Of a DNA stretch of 36,413 nucleotides, positions 9,899-20,398 are shown one piece after another. The DNA lies in contig JAKSYS010000636.1 in assembly GCA_022925895.1 (NCBI GenBank), positions 1 through 36,413 on the forward strand, given 5' to 3'. The notes beneath the pieces are model-generated. The model worked only from the letters and a program-made list of their open reading frames with translations. It was not told the origin of the DNA and did not search any database. Every line of letters begins with the position of its first letter. Position 1 is the stretch's first letter. The DNA is from Fragilaria crotonensis. Taxonomy: Eukaryota > Bacillariophyta > Fragilariophyceae > Fragilariales > Fragilariaceae. A program made the translations under genes and the position numbers.

Positions 9899-10263
9899 AA
9901 TCAACAGTGGGTGAAGTTCTGTAACATGACTAATGGCATTCCATACAGCGTCACAAAATATCAGCAGAATATCAACAACCGATCAATAAATTATCAACTC
10001 ATTGCCAGCTAGCGCAACAAACCGAGACCACCAAACCGTATGATATGCACGTGCTGGACCTCTCCCCCACCCGCCTACTTATCAACAGATTATCAACAAT
10101 TTTTCTACAAAATATCAACAAACCATCAATAAAACATCAACCGATTCTCAACAGAACGTCAATACTGTAGTATGCTCTATTAAAAACATCAACAGATTGG
10201 ACTACCGGTACCAGGTACCGGTACCTAGCAACAAAACATCCACAGTCCACAGCCTATCAACAA
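9899..10263. repeat. Cluster of ATCAACA-type motifs
   Basis: About a dozen copies of ATCAACA or a one-base variant (ATCAATA, CTCAACA) occur on the plus strand, irregularly spaced every 12-60 bp. A 10-bp inverted repeat with one-base spacer (TACCGGTACC at 10203-10212) sits near the right end. There is no coding sequence. Confidence 0.6.
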
Positions 10264-10353
10264 AAACTCAGAATACTGCGACAAGGCCGGTGGCGCACAG
10301 CCGGTGCGCATCCGTCGGACTGTACGACATCGATTGCGCCAACGATACGCGAG

Positions 10354-11678
10354 CAGGCCTCATTTTTTTCGTGTTTTTATTTTCGGTAGGTTTGCCGAAA
10401 TTAAGGTCTGCGAAACTACCAAAAATAACGGTGACGTGGCACTTTTCTCTCGTACAACGCCGTCTAAAAATGCTCAAACTTTGACAGTCAAAGGGATAGT
10501 GATAAACAAGTGAATTTAAAATTCTGAAGTTACAAAGTACTCACCATGACACCCAAGAAGGCCATGGATGCTTTGAAATTCTATCAGGATTGATCTCTGA
10601 AGTATGCTTTGCAGATTTGTGGAGGTCATCTGATGTCAAATTATGTGTAGTGTATGGTATGATATCTGTGTACAACTTTGGCAGTGGCAGCGATGATGCT
10701 GCATTCCTGATCCCAAGTACAAGAGGGCAACAAATATGTAATAAAAGCATAAAACATAGCTCCATGGTTCACTGATTAATTGCTTTGTTTGCCATATTCA
10801 AAAGCAACATGCATCATAGAGCTGGGCAATGGAAAATAGTAACGAGTTCACAGCACACACTACGAGAAGAGATCTTGCTTCACCTTGACTGCAACACATG
10901 CAACAATGAACCTAGCCTATAGTAACAAAGTACAACCAGAAGCAAGGATCACAAATCAGATCATGCAAAAGAGTAAAGTTTCCTTCTTCTTGATGAAAAC
11001 ATGGTGCCAAGAAAATCATTGTCGACAAATGGAGACGAACAAGATCTACTACTAGTGCGTACTAGTAGCTAGGGTGTGTTCAAAACAGGATCCTCGCCAA
11101 CAAGAGAGAAGAACAATAGAAGCTCATGTGAATGAGTTGATCTCTGACAGTGCATGTCTTATTACTGGTGACAATTCTGCAGCAGAGCTGTAGTGGGGTG
11201 GAAGTTTGTATTGGCTTGACAGGAGCAACAGCAGATGCTGATTAATTGCTGAGTAAGCAAGGGAAGCGCAAAGCACAAAGCAGTTAAAAGAGTGTTTGGG
11301 CCAACTAGCTTAAGAGTAGAATCCAGTGAAAGAACATCATGGTGGTTTTGCTAATGTATGTCCAATATGATCTTGGTGGAATCTAGCTTTGCCCTCCTGA
11401 CTGAGACAGCAAAGGGGTATACATGAAAAGGTACAATTAACAATTAGCAGCAATCTTTGGAATAAATTCAACAAATGCATACAATGCAGAACCATGGAGA
11501 GTGGGTACACTTTGTAATAAGTTCATTTTGAAAGAAAAGTGGAAATTTATGGCACTTAATGGTGAGTAAACAGCCACAAACAACTACTACCGAATTTAAG
11601 CCGAAAATAAGTTTTCAAAACTACCGAAAACAGTTTTTTTTCGTTTTTTTCGTGTTTACACGAAAATAATGAGGCCTG
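10354..11678. mobile_element. Non-autonomous hAT-like element
   Basis: The ends are inverted repeats starting CAGGCCTCATT and continuing TTTTCGTGT with one mismatch. Flanking 8-bp sequences are TACGCGAG (10346-10353) and TACGCGAC (11679-11686), matching at 7 of 8 positions. CAGG termini plus 8-bp duplications fit hAT elements. Further weaker inverted similarity (TTTTCGGTAG) continues inward. The 1.1-kb AT-rich interior holds no transposase; short frames there have no recognisable domain. Confidence 0.7.
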
Positions 11679-11807
11679 TACGCGACTTTCGCCGTGCCTT
11701 CCTGGAAGGTCCGGCCGCACCGTCGGAATCGAGGAAAAACTGAGAACACGTGACACCTCGTAGTAGTAAGAGTCTCGGTTCCACGCTATGTCATTTTCAA
11801 TTGATAA

Positions 11808-11983
11808 CGTTCAAGTGTGTACGTAACGGCCGACTCTTACCTTTGATAAGACGAGATAAACGATAAAGTAGTAACACGAGAGGCGTACAAAAGTAGTAAA
11901 CGATAAACTTGTGTCTACGTCTGCTCATGTCTCTGATTACTACTGTACTAGCGGTTTCCGTACCGTATCGTCCGTATTTAAAC
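11808..11983 (-). repeat. Copia LTR, 3' copy
   Basis: This 176-bp repeat appears identical by eye to 18288-18463. It has short inverted ends GTT...AAC. The flanking GATAA at 11803-11807 matches GATAA at 18464-18468, a 5-bp target duplication. Identity of the LTRs indicates recent insertion. Confidence 0.9.
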
Positions 11984-12140
11984 GGTCCCCGTAAATCATG
12001 AATGCTCCTCGGGACAGAATGAGTTATTCCACTTTCCAACTTGTTCTCAACGACCTGGTATTCAGCCCGCGGACTCCATCCGCTCCAGGAGGTAAACGAC
12101 CTCGCCCACGCGACCGTCGATAACCTAGGGCATGTCATTC

Positions 12141-15100
12141 TTAATACATAATGTGACGACAAAGTGCTCGACGACGGTCTGCAGTGAGTACCTTCGTAAA
12201 TAAGTCGGCCAAGTTAGTCATGCCGTCTTCTTTTCCCACACGTATGATTTTCGCGGCGACAGCCTCGCGTACTGCATGGTAATTGATTGCGTTGTGCTTC
12301 TTCGCAAGCATTGATTCGGGGATAGTCGTGTTCTTCACGACACCGTTATTGTCGCAGAATATATTGGCCGGACCATCAATTGGCACGCCAAACATTCGAG
12401 CTTATATCGCAACGCGACAAGCATGTCCTTCGCGGCTCGAAGCGCAACAAATTCACTCCCAAAACTGGAGGATTCAACGGTATTTTGCCGTTTCGAAAAC
12501 CAAATGATCGGCGCATTCTGAACGTAAATTATAATCCCAGTGTGCGATCTTCGAGTAATAACATTTCCTGCGTGATTTGCATCAACAAAACATGATATAT
12601 TCACACATTTACCTTTTGGTTCTGGCATGTTCGGGGGTAGTTCCTCACATACGTCCCCGTAAAAGTCTCGCCAATCAGCATCAGAGTTGAACACACGTTC
12701 ATCGATATCAGGGGTTTTCGGATCGAAAACAATTCGAGCTCCGTTCTCATGCTTCTTCAAGTATGCGAAAATGTGGTATAATGCCTCAAGGTGACCGCGC
12801 CGTGGCAGTGCCTGATGTTGGGACAATTGTGATACTTCGACAAATATGTCGAGGCGCCCGAGTTCAATTGCCCATCGCAGTATTCCAATTAATTGAAGGA
12901 AACGCGACCCCATTTCGTCATTAAGTTCAGGAGTTACATCCAGCTCGGGTTTATAGCCGCTGGGGAATGGATTCCTCGCCGTTGACTTCAACTTTGCTTC
13001 CGGATCGTCTTCTGCAATTAATCCTTCGACAACTTTGATGGCGTTCTTGACATAAGTCTTACTGCCCATGGCCCATTCCACTTTACCATTCGGCAATTGG
13101 ACCTTCTCCATATTGGCTCCAAGATATATATCGGGCTCGTGGACACTTTCCGGTTTGAGCTCGTACAATTTGCCCAGTTCGTCCATTGTTTGCTTTGGTT
13201 CTTTCGCGAATATCAGGATGTCGTCAACGTATACCAGCACCATATCATAGTGCGTTCCGGCACTCCGAATCCATACATCTGGATCTGCCTGTGTTGATGT
13301 AAAGTTCATATGACACAGCGTTGCCGCCAAGTCCGCACGCCAGGCAGCGCCTGATGATTTGAGTCCATATAGTGCACGCGTTACAATCAAGACTTTACCT
13401 CGGTCTTCGCCAGTTTCAATGCCGCCTTCAAACCAAATCTTCTCACGGCACGATGCATTTAAGTATGCATTAGTTACATCCCCCGCCAGCACGTCGAGGT
13501 CGTTCAGACCAGCAATCAGAAACGCCAGGCGTACACTGTCGCGCGATACCACGCTCGAGTAAGTTATCGATCCTGGCGTGTCGGTCGTGTGCCCTCCGGC
13601 AACAAACCTTGCCTTTCGGGTAAAATCCATTTTAACGTCGAATATCACATGACATCGAATTTCTTGAAAGCCAATCATCGATGGCTCCTTCCCGCTTCGT
13701 GCTTGCGCGGGTGATATCCCATCAGCGCTTTTCCACGCGACTTTCACCTTTGTCATCTCCTTCCCTAGTGCCTTGCGCCAGAAGTCGGTTCCAGTCTCTT
13801 CGTCAATCATCAGGGCTTCTTCGACTGTCTTTGGCACACGTATGCCAAATTTGTGGGTCGTACGCCAATAGCGTTTGACCTTCGCAACAATGCGATTTCG
13901 CTTCCGCAGAACCGTATGTACCCACCAGTTAAACGCTGGCTCATTGGCAATTTTGTTTGCCGCTGCATATTCTGCAACTTGAACGGGATAGGCATCTTTT
14001 AAATCCTTCAATGGTAGCCAGTCCGAAGATCCGTCCTTCCACGAGACCAAAAGAGACCAGCCTCGGGTTGTCGATTTCGGGATACGATTCCCATTACGAC
14101 TTGTGGTGAATCCATCTGCGATTTGAATCGCCGAGTTATCAGACCTGTGGTCAGTGATCTCGCTCAATAATTGATACTGATTTCCTTCGGAGTCAACCTG
14201 CGCATACATGCACTCTGCAATCACATTTGCGAAGTAGTTCTCAGTGGATCCATCGGTGAACTCCACAACGTATTCTCGGGTATCGAACAGGGGGTTGGGA
14301 TGTGCACGACCAATCGGTTCGCCAGAGGTACCCTTTGCACGTTTGACCACACGGCCTTTGCGTTCGCTGCCGGTACCGACATCGAATATTAGCTCTGCAT
14401 TCAAATATTTGTCAATCACGTCGTCGTTGATATCGTCGGCATCCAACGTGTCAGGGGTATTCATGTCACCATAATCCTCATCGGTGCGTATGGCGCCACT
14501 TGGCACCTCATCGAATTCGTCTTGGATATAAAATCCGTCAGCTGAATTGACCATAAAGTTCTGATCTGACAGACGCTCGTCAACTGCGCGGTCGAAACTC
14601 TCGATTTCGGCTTTGACATCATTGTTCAGATAGTCGTCACGTACGACATGTTGTACCGTGGTTCGGGCAATTACATTGCCAGATTCAAGTAGTAGCCAAT
14701 AGCATAGATCGCTCCCGACCCGGTGGGCAACCCCAAGCCATCGCGCGAGACGTCGCCCACTGCCGTCGATTTCGATTTTCTTCTGGTCATAGTACCATAC
14801 GCGATCGTAAAACTCAAAGTCGATCCACTCGGATATGTCTGGTGTCTCACCGGTGACAATTTCAATCCCGGTGCGCAGTTGTTGACCGCGAGGAATTCTG
14901 TTCAGGATGTTAGTCTCATAGACCAGACCATAATCCCACAGACGAGGTGGGACTTTCCGTTTGAGCATGCGATTCCTCCATCGCTTCTTGAGCTCGCCGA
15001 TTTCTCTCTCGGCCGCATAATTCTGGTTCGATCGTCCAACCTCAGATCGCTTCAACCTGATCTTCAAACGATTTACCTCCTTCATAAAGTCAGTCTTAGG

Positions 15101-16249
15101 ACCAACAATTTCGGGAGCTCCATCAGACAATAAGGAGTCGGGAATGCCAACATCGTCGGCAAATTCGGTCAACGCCCGAGCGACTTTCGATTTCGAATCG
15201 AGAGGGTGGACAGTGGTGAACGATCCGTTAGTGAATACTTGCGCGCACGTGTTACCCTGGATTGATATGACCTTCGAGAATAAGGTATCAGTGAACCAGT
15301 CCCCGTTTAGGCGTCGCCGGTTCAGGTGTAAGTGATCAACACGATATCTTCGATGCAACGGGTGAACCGCCGTTCTTACTCCGCGCTGGGTAGTTACCTG
15401 AAGGGTTCGCTTGGCCGTCTCGAGGCCAATATTCCATTTGCGACTGAGATTCTCAAAGGTTACAGTCGAGTGTCGTTCGCTCGTGATCGTTGCGCTTATC
15501 CCACCGTGCGTCCCCGTAAGCGCAGAGGACACGAGAATAGCATTCGCATACAAAGAAGACACACAACACGGGTCAGAAGTGGGGAAGATCGCCGTCGGGG
15601 GTGCAGTCGAATGGGACCATATATCCCGTCTAGCGGTCGATATACAGTCGACGGCACGCGCTGGATTCCGACGCGGTGCAGACATGTGCATGTCCGCGGG
15701 ATTCCAAGTCGGCGAAGTAATTTCAACAATCGGTAGGTTCGACAGTTCCCAATCAGTGGGGACGCGTGACTCGAATGAAAGATTCGGTCCCGAAACGGTA
15801 AGAGGAATAAAAATGGAATCCAAATCAAGGCCAATCGGCCGGTGTGGATCCCACGGATCATCACAAACGCCGTAGCCATGGGCTCGAATCTGATGGGGGT
15901 TGATTAAGGAGCAGTGTAAATCACTGCCAAACCACAGCACTTGGTCAGCGACCAGGACGACAGAGTCGCCGGTTGTGGGACACGTGTACGTCGTAGCACA
16001 CTTCGCAATCGGGACGTCTGGCTTCGGTTGATAATCCGCAGAAAGGGAAACATTGCAGTACTCGCCCGAAAGTTCGAGCAAACGCCAATTCGGTCCAGCA
16101 CACGTGGTGTCAGCGTGGTTATCGATCTCATTGATGGCAATGTTGCCAGGAGTTGGTTGATTGGGCTTATGGTGTGTGGGACCCGTGCGCCTTGCACTTG
16201 AAATTAACGCGTGTGCCTGCGCCTGACGTGCACCACTGGTCTCTGCGAG
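12141..16249 (-). pseudogene. pol: Copia Pol (protease, integrase, RT, RNase H), one frameshift
   Basis: The frame is continuous with gag after the TGA at 16250-16252 and has no ATG near its start. The aspartic protease signature HADTTCAG comes about 44 codons in. Integrase shows likely DD35E residues (WFTDTLF, LLSDGAP, AEREIGELK). RT shows NAYLNA and the YVDD catalytic box. RNase H starts at CFVDANHAG with SSFGSEFVALR. At about 12400 one nucleotide is missing, so the main frame ends at 12335. The last 84 residues (FGVPIDGP...KKHNAINYH..VREAV) lie in the -1 frame and stop at 12141. This is a cDNA-synthesis and integration polyprotein acting in virus-like particles and nucleus, inactivated here unless the frame is corrected. 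Confidence 0.88.
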
Positions 16250-17797
16250 TCAGGTGTTGTACGCGCCGCGACCGAAGCTACGACCGTTTTGGGAGCCACG
16301 CTCCGTTATGTCGGACACAACCGACTGGTCAGCCGGCACACTAGATGTGTTCGTCGTCTCGTTGGAGTTCGGGTTCGCTGCAGATACACTGCTAGTCGTT
16401 CGATTTGTATTGCTCCCTTGGTAACTCTGATCGCCTCTTCCGCGGCCACCACGGCCGCCTTCTCGCAACTGTATGACGTAGGAGCGCATAGAGCCTAGAC
16501 GCTCCCATTCATCGGAAGTGAAATTCCGGTGAGGGTCAGTGATATCGACGTTATTCGCATATGTCCTGCGTTCGTTGCCACGCCCGCGTCCGCGACCGTC
16601 TCGTCCCCGCCCGTTGCTGCGACCACCGCGTTGGCCACTACGACCGCCGTTTTGACGAGCCCTGCCACGGCCGCCACGCTGATCATTGGATCCCATTGCG
16701 CTGACATATCGACGTTTGTTGCCCGAGTGGCGGTTGGCATAATCCAACTGGGCTGCGGCATGAATGCTCGAAATTAGCCCAGACAAGAACTCAACGGCCT
16801 TATCGAAGTTGGCGCGATAGTTCTGATAGACGTTGACTTTTGCAGACGTGATACTTGCGTCCGTAGAACGGATACCAAGAAGCATCTTGTCGACCATCTG
16901 CTTCTCGGTTAATTCCTCGCTCTTATCTTTTGACAATACGTGGAAGTTTTCCTTTAGCTTCGTGACGAATTTCTCAAACGGGAACACCTTTTCGTCTTTA
17001 TAATGCAAGCGGGAGATTTCTTCTTTAGCCTTTTCAACGCGTTTGTTTAACTCTCCCGTGCCATCGTAATGCGCAACAAGCGCCAACCATGCGTTCCTGC
17101 CATTCGCAGTTCGATCGTAACTTTGGATCCATGTCCAAGCATCGGACTTAATACAAGCCGATTTCAGGATCTGGAATACCAGCTTGTTGTCGCGCTTGAA
17201 GTTTTCGCCTTCTAGTGGCATCTGGAAGCGCCTCATCTCATCATCGTCGAGAAACAACTCGTCGGTGTAATCCCATTCAGGGCGTACGACATAGTCGATC
17301 GGGACCTTTGCGGCTCCCATGATTGCGCTTAGCTTGTTCACGAAGCCGATCTGCCAGTTATCCCAACCAGCATCGGTCTGGCACTTGCCGGGGTCAATTA
17401 TGTCGATGTCAACCTTATCAAGGTTGTGGTCAGATTCCTTTCTCGCCATTGCTGCCAACATGACTTCTCGAGTCCACATCTCAGGCTGTGCCTGTAGGCC
17501 GCGCTTGTCGTGGTCTTTCACCCAATAGACTAAGGCCTGAAGCCTTTTGATTTGCATCGTTCCCAGGATTACTCTCCCAGTGGCAGTTGGCCTTGAGGCC
17601 ATTCGTTTAGCCATCTCCGAAACATCGGAGTCACCGTTCATGGAGGCAAACGCTTCCATGGAGTCGAGTCCCTCAATATTAATAAAAGTTTCGCGATTAG
17701 CGGCACTTGCAATACCACAAATGGTAAGTACTTCATGAACAGGGTTTGGTGGTTCGGGTTCAGCAACAGCTGCGGCGACAACGGGTTCAGCATCCAT
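16250..17797 (-). CDS. gag: Copia Gag
   Basis: It is 515 aa from the ATG at 17797. The central region (WTWIQSYDRTANGRNAWLAL, LHYKDEKVFPFEKFVTKL, LLGIRSTD) resembles copia Gag. The tail is RGG/GRG-rich (about residues 375-410) instead of a zinc knuckle, followed by NFTSDEWERLGSMR, which I recall as typical of diatom CoDi elements. It is a likely nucleic-acid-binding capsid protein. It ends at TGA 16250-16252, followed in the same frame by CTC and the pol sequence. Confidence 0.88.
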   Translation of the reverse strand: MDAEPVVAAAVAEPEPPNPVHEVLTICGIASAANRETFINIEGLDSMEAFASMNGDSDVSEMAKRMASRPTATGRVILGTMQIKRLQALVYWVKDHDKRGLQAQPEMWTREVMLAAMARKESDHNLDKVDIDIIDPGKCQTDAGWDNWQIGFVNKLSAIMGAAKVPIDYVVRPEWDYTDELFLDDDEMRRFQMPLEGENFKRDNKLVFQILKSACIKSDAWTWIQSYDRTANGRNAWLALVAHYDGTGELNKRVEKAKEEISRLHYKDEKVFPFEKFVTKLKENFHVLSKDKSEELTEKQMVDKMLLGIRSTDASITSAKVNVYQNYRANFDKAVEFLSGLISSIHAAAQLDYANRHSGNKRRYVSAMGSNDQRGGRGRARQNGGRSGQRGGRSNGRGRDGRGRGRGNERRTYANNVDITDPHRNFTSDEWERLGSMRSYVIQLREGGRGGRGRGDQSYQGSNTNRTTSSVSAANPNSNETTNTSSVPADQSVVSDITERGSQNGRSFGRGAYNT

Positions 17798-18287
17798 CTG
17801 CGTATGAATATTGTTCGAGTTAGCACCTAGGTGTACATTGCGTTTGTCTCCCGGACCGTACCACTATGGGTAGGTTGTGAGGCGGGTCACATTCCGGTCG
17901 GTACAGGGTGATCAGTCCTGACCTCATCGTGTGGTGCCTCACGGGGCCAACGGCCAATTATAGAACGTGGGCAAACAGTACCGATCGCTGACGCCCGCCA
18001 TGTGGCCAAACAAATTACGAACAGCGTATATCGAGTACCTCAAGTACATGTCGAGGAGCAAAGTATATCGAGTACCATAAGGTACGTAACGGAGTAAAAA
18101 GATACGCTCCTACGAATTCCGCTGTAGGCCGTGGTATAAATATTTTCGGTAATCCTCGAAAGTGCAACGAATTCGCAAGAATGTCAAGGTACGAAATTGG
18201 CAATGCCCATGAGAATTGTACCCGCCGCTTCCGCCTCACTCGTTCGTTCAAGTCCTTTCTTTCACCCTCCGGCTGGGTCTGATAAAC
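17798..18287 (-). other. Copia leader between 5' LTR and gag
   Basis: About 490 bp are non-coding. The sequence directly inside the LTR on the minus strand reads GTTTATCAGACCCAGCC, where a primer-binding site would be expected. It only loosely resembles the common copia initiator-Met site, so no tRNA is assigned. Confidence 0.5.
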
Positions 18288-18463
18288 CGTTCAAGTGTGT
18301 ACGTAACGGCCGACTCTTACCTTTGATAAGACGAGATAAACGATAAAGTAGTAACACGAGAGGCGTACAAAAGTAGTAAACGATAAACTTGTGTCTACGT
18401 CTGCTCATGTCTCTGATTACTACTGTACTAGCGGTTTCCGTACCGTATCGTCCGTATTTAAAC
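18288..18463 (-). repeat. Copia LTR, 5' copy
   Basis: It is identical by eye to the LTR at 11808-11983 and, for this orientation, would hold the promoter. It is followed by GATAA, the right half of the target duplication. Confidence 0.9.
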
Positions 18464-18504
18464 GATAAAAAGCAAGGCCGGCGCGTTTATCATGTGGATC
18501 CAAG

Positions 18505-18770
18505 TCAGTGAAATTCCACTTCCCCTAAATGAAATTCCACTTCCCCTAAGTGAAATTCCACTTCCCCTAAGTGAAATTCAACTTCCCCAAAGTGACAATT
18601 CCACTTCACCGAAGTGGATTTTCACTTACCCGAAGTGGAATTCCACTTCCTCACAATGCGATAGACACACGTGTCGCCTACACAATTCAGTACGAATTCA
18701 TTTCGGGAAAATTGCATTTCACTTCGGGTAAGTGGAATTCCACTTAGCCGAAGTGGATTTCCACTTCGCA
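18505..18770. repeat. 21-bp palindromic repeat array in MITE copy B
   Basis: About eight units of the AGTGAAATTCCACTT type lie in two clusters, more diverged than in copy A and with CCCC or CCGA linkers instead of ACGGTA. The cluster order and the intervening CTCACAATGCGATAGA-type spacer match copy A. Confidence 0.8.
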
Positions 18771-19035
18771 TCAGAAAACCTTGCCGGCTCGTTTGCATTG
18801 ACTGCACTAGCTACAAAAATCGCAGCACATGTTTTTTGAAGTCGGCTTACGTGGAAATGACTTCGCTAAGGGAACTTAACGGCTAAAACGTGCTTTGGCC
18901 GGACCTTCCTGGTGGATTTCATGTTTCGACGACGTCACGACGTCGCATCAAGCCGAACTTTCAGAAGATTCACCTCGCGCTTTGTGTGCACGGAAAATGA
19001 CCGCAAACTGCTGGGAGATGGGTGCTTTTGATATT

Positions 19036-20297
19036 GGGGTTGCGGGAAACACCGATTTTTCACTACGGTTCCCGCAACCCCGAAAAATTCCGGTGTACAG
19101 TTCAGTACTGGTATCAGTAGAGAGTACTGAAATATGGAGTATGTATAAGAGTATAGCAACAATATATATATACTAGACTACGGATAAAATGAAATAATAT
19201 ATTTGATTACGTGTGCTGCTTCCTCCTAAAAACCCTGAACTCTGCTAGAGAGAAAACCGTTTTCCAGGGTTTTTAACGGCGTCTTGGATCTCTGCCATTG
19301 ATCAGCTCGTATAGCGTAGTAGTATGATATATGCATATATGTCATACCATGGTACTAGTACCTTTGATTACCATGTAAGAAAGGCGAAGGACAAAGCCGG
19401 CAGCTTTTTTAGGGGATGCGGGAAACAGCTGGTTTCGATTTGTTGTTTCGTACTATTATCGAAAATGGAGCTCGACAAAAATAGCGTCTTTCAGAGAATT
19501 TTCGAGTTGTCCGGAGGATTTTCGAGTTGTCCTTCTGGATCACTTCTTAACCCTATTTTTGTGTAGCTTCTGGTATAGGTCTACAGGGATTAAAAAGAAG
19601 TGATCCCAATTCCGGATCACTCATTTCTTGAAACGACTTTTCGGAGCGATTTGACTTTTTGAAACTCGTTTCAGAGGATGAAATTACTTTTACATGGACT
19701 ACTCTACTGACATTCCTACACACCCTAGTACTCAGTACCGCTATGCATTAGGGATACGCTCTCGGACAACTTCTCGGATCACTCGGACAACTCTCGGATC
19801 ACTGGACAACTTCGGATCACTCGGACAACTTCCTATATGATTGTCGAATCCGTGTTGAGCTCTCTCTGATGCAATAGCGTGACACCAGAGAATCAATTCC
19901 AGCCGGTTCCGCAACCCCTAAAACTGCCGACTTTGTCCTTCGCGTATCTTACATGCTCATCATACGTATGACATATATGCATATATCATACGATAGCAAT
20001 ACAAGCTGTTCAATGGAAGCGCGATCCGAGACGCCGTTACGAACCCTGGAAAACGGTGGTTTTCTCTAGTAGTAGAGTTCTGGGTTTTTAGGAGGAAGCA
20101 TACGTAATCAAATATATTATTTCATTTTATTCGTAGTCTACTATATATATATATATTGTTACTATACTCTTATACTACAGTACTCTGTATTCCAGTACAG
20201 TACTTGTATTCTGTACTGATTCCAGCACTGAACTGTACGCCGGAATTCTTCGAGGTTGCGGGAACCGTATTGAAAAATCGGTGTTTCCCGCAACCCC
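19036..20297. mobile_element. Foldback element with ~390-bp inverted arms
   Basis: The left arm starts GGGGTTGCGGGAAACACCG at 19036 and runs to about 19430. The right arm (about 19895-20297) is its complement with scattered differences, estimated by eye at about 85% identity. The outermost 46 bp of the left arm also fold on themselves (GGGGTTGCGGG with CCCGCAACCCC). The central ~460 bp hold no gene. ATT flanks both ends, a possible 3-bp target duplication. It sits 100 bp upstream of the copy 3 ATG. Confidence 0.85.
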
Positions 20298-20398
20298 ATT
20301 CCTTGTGTGTGCGTCTGAAAGTTCCAACAAACTCAAGGAACTTTGGAACCTGGATACTTTTCTACAGGTTTTTACATACTAGCCGCCTACAGAGCACA

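Larger units (their letters stand above)
11808..18463 (-). mobile_element. Ty1/copia retrotransposon, CoDi-like
   Basis: This 6.66-kb element on the minus strand runs 5' LTR (18288-18463), a 490-bp leader (17798-18287), gag, pol in protease-integrase-RT-RNase H order, then the 3' LTR. Integrase upstream of RT defines copia. The RGG-rich Gag without CCHC fits diatom CoDi elements. No firm primer-binding site was identified. An in-frame TGA splits gag from pol and a 1-nt deletion breaks RNase H, so this copy looks non-autonomous although young. Confidence 0.9.
11701..18912. mobile_element. Palindrome-array MITE, copy B, split by a copia element
   Basis: The left end is CCTGGAAGGTCCGGCC at 11701-11716, with its complement at 18897-18912. 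The left 107 bp and right 449 bp match copy A (9127-9710) in order, including AGCAAGGCCGGCGCGTTTAT just after the split. The copia element (11808-18463) inserted into it, so copy A acts as an empty-site reference. Confidence 0.75.

Noticed and set aside
9899-10263. DnaA-box-like TTATCAACA motifs suggesting a bacterial origin
   Set aside because: The window is eukaryotic nuclear DNA with spliced genes and retrotransposons, and the motif differs from the DnaA consensus.
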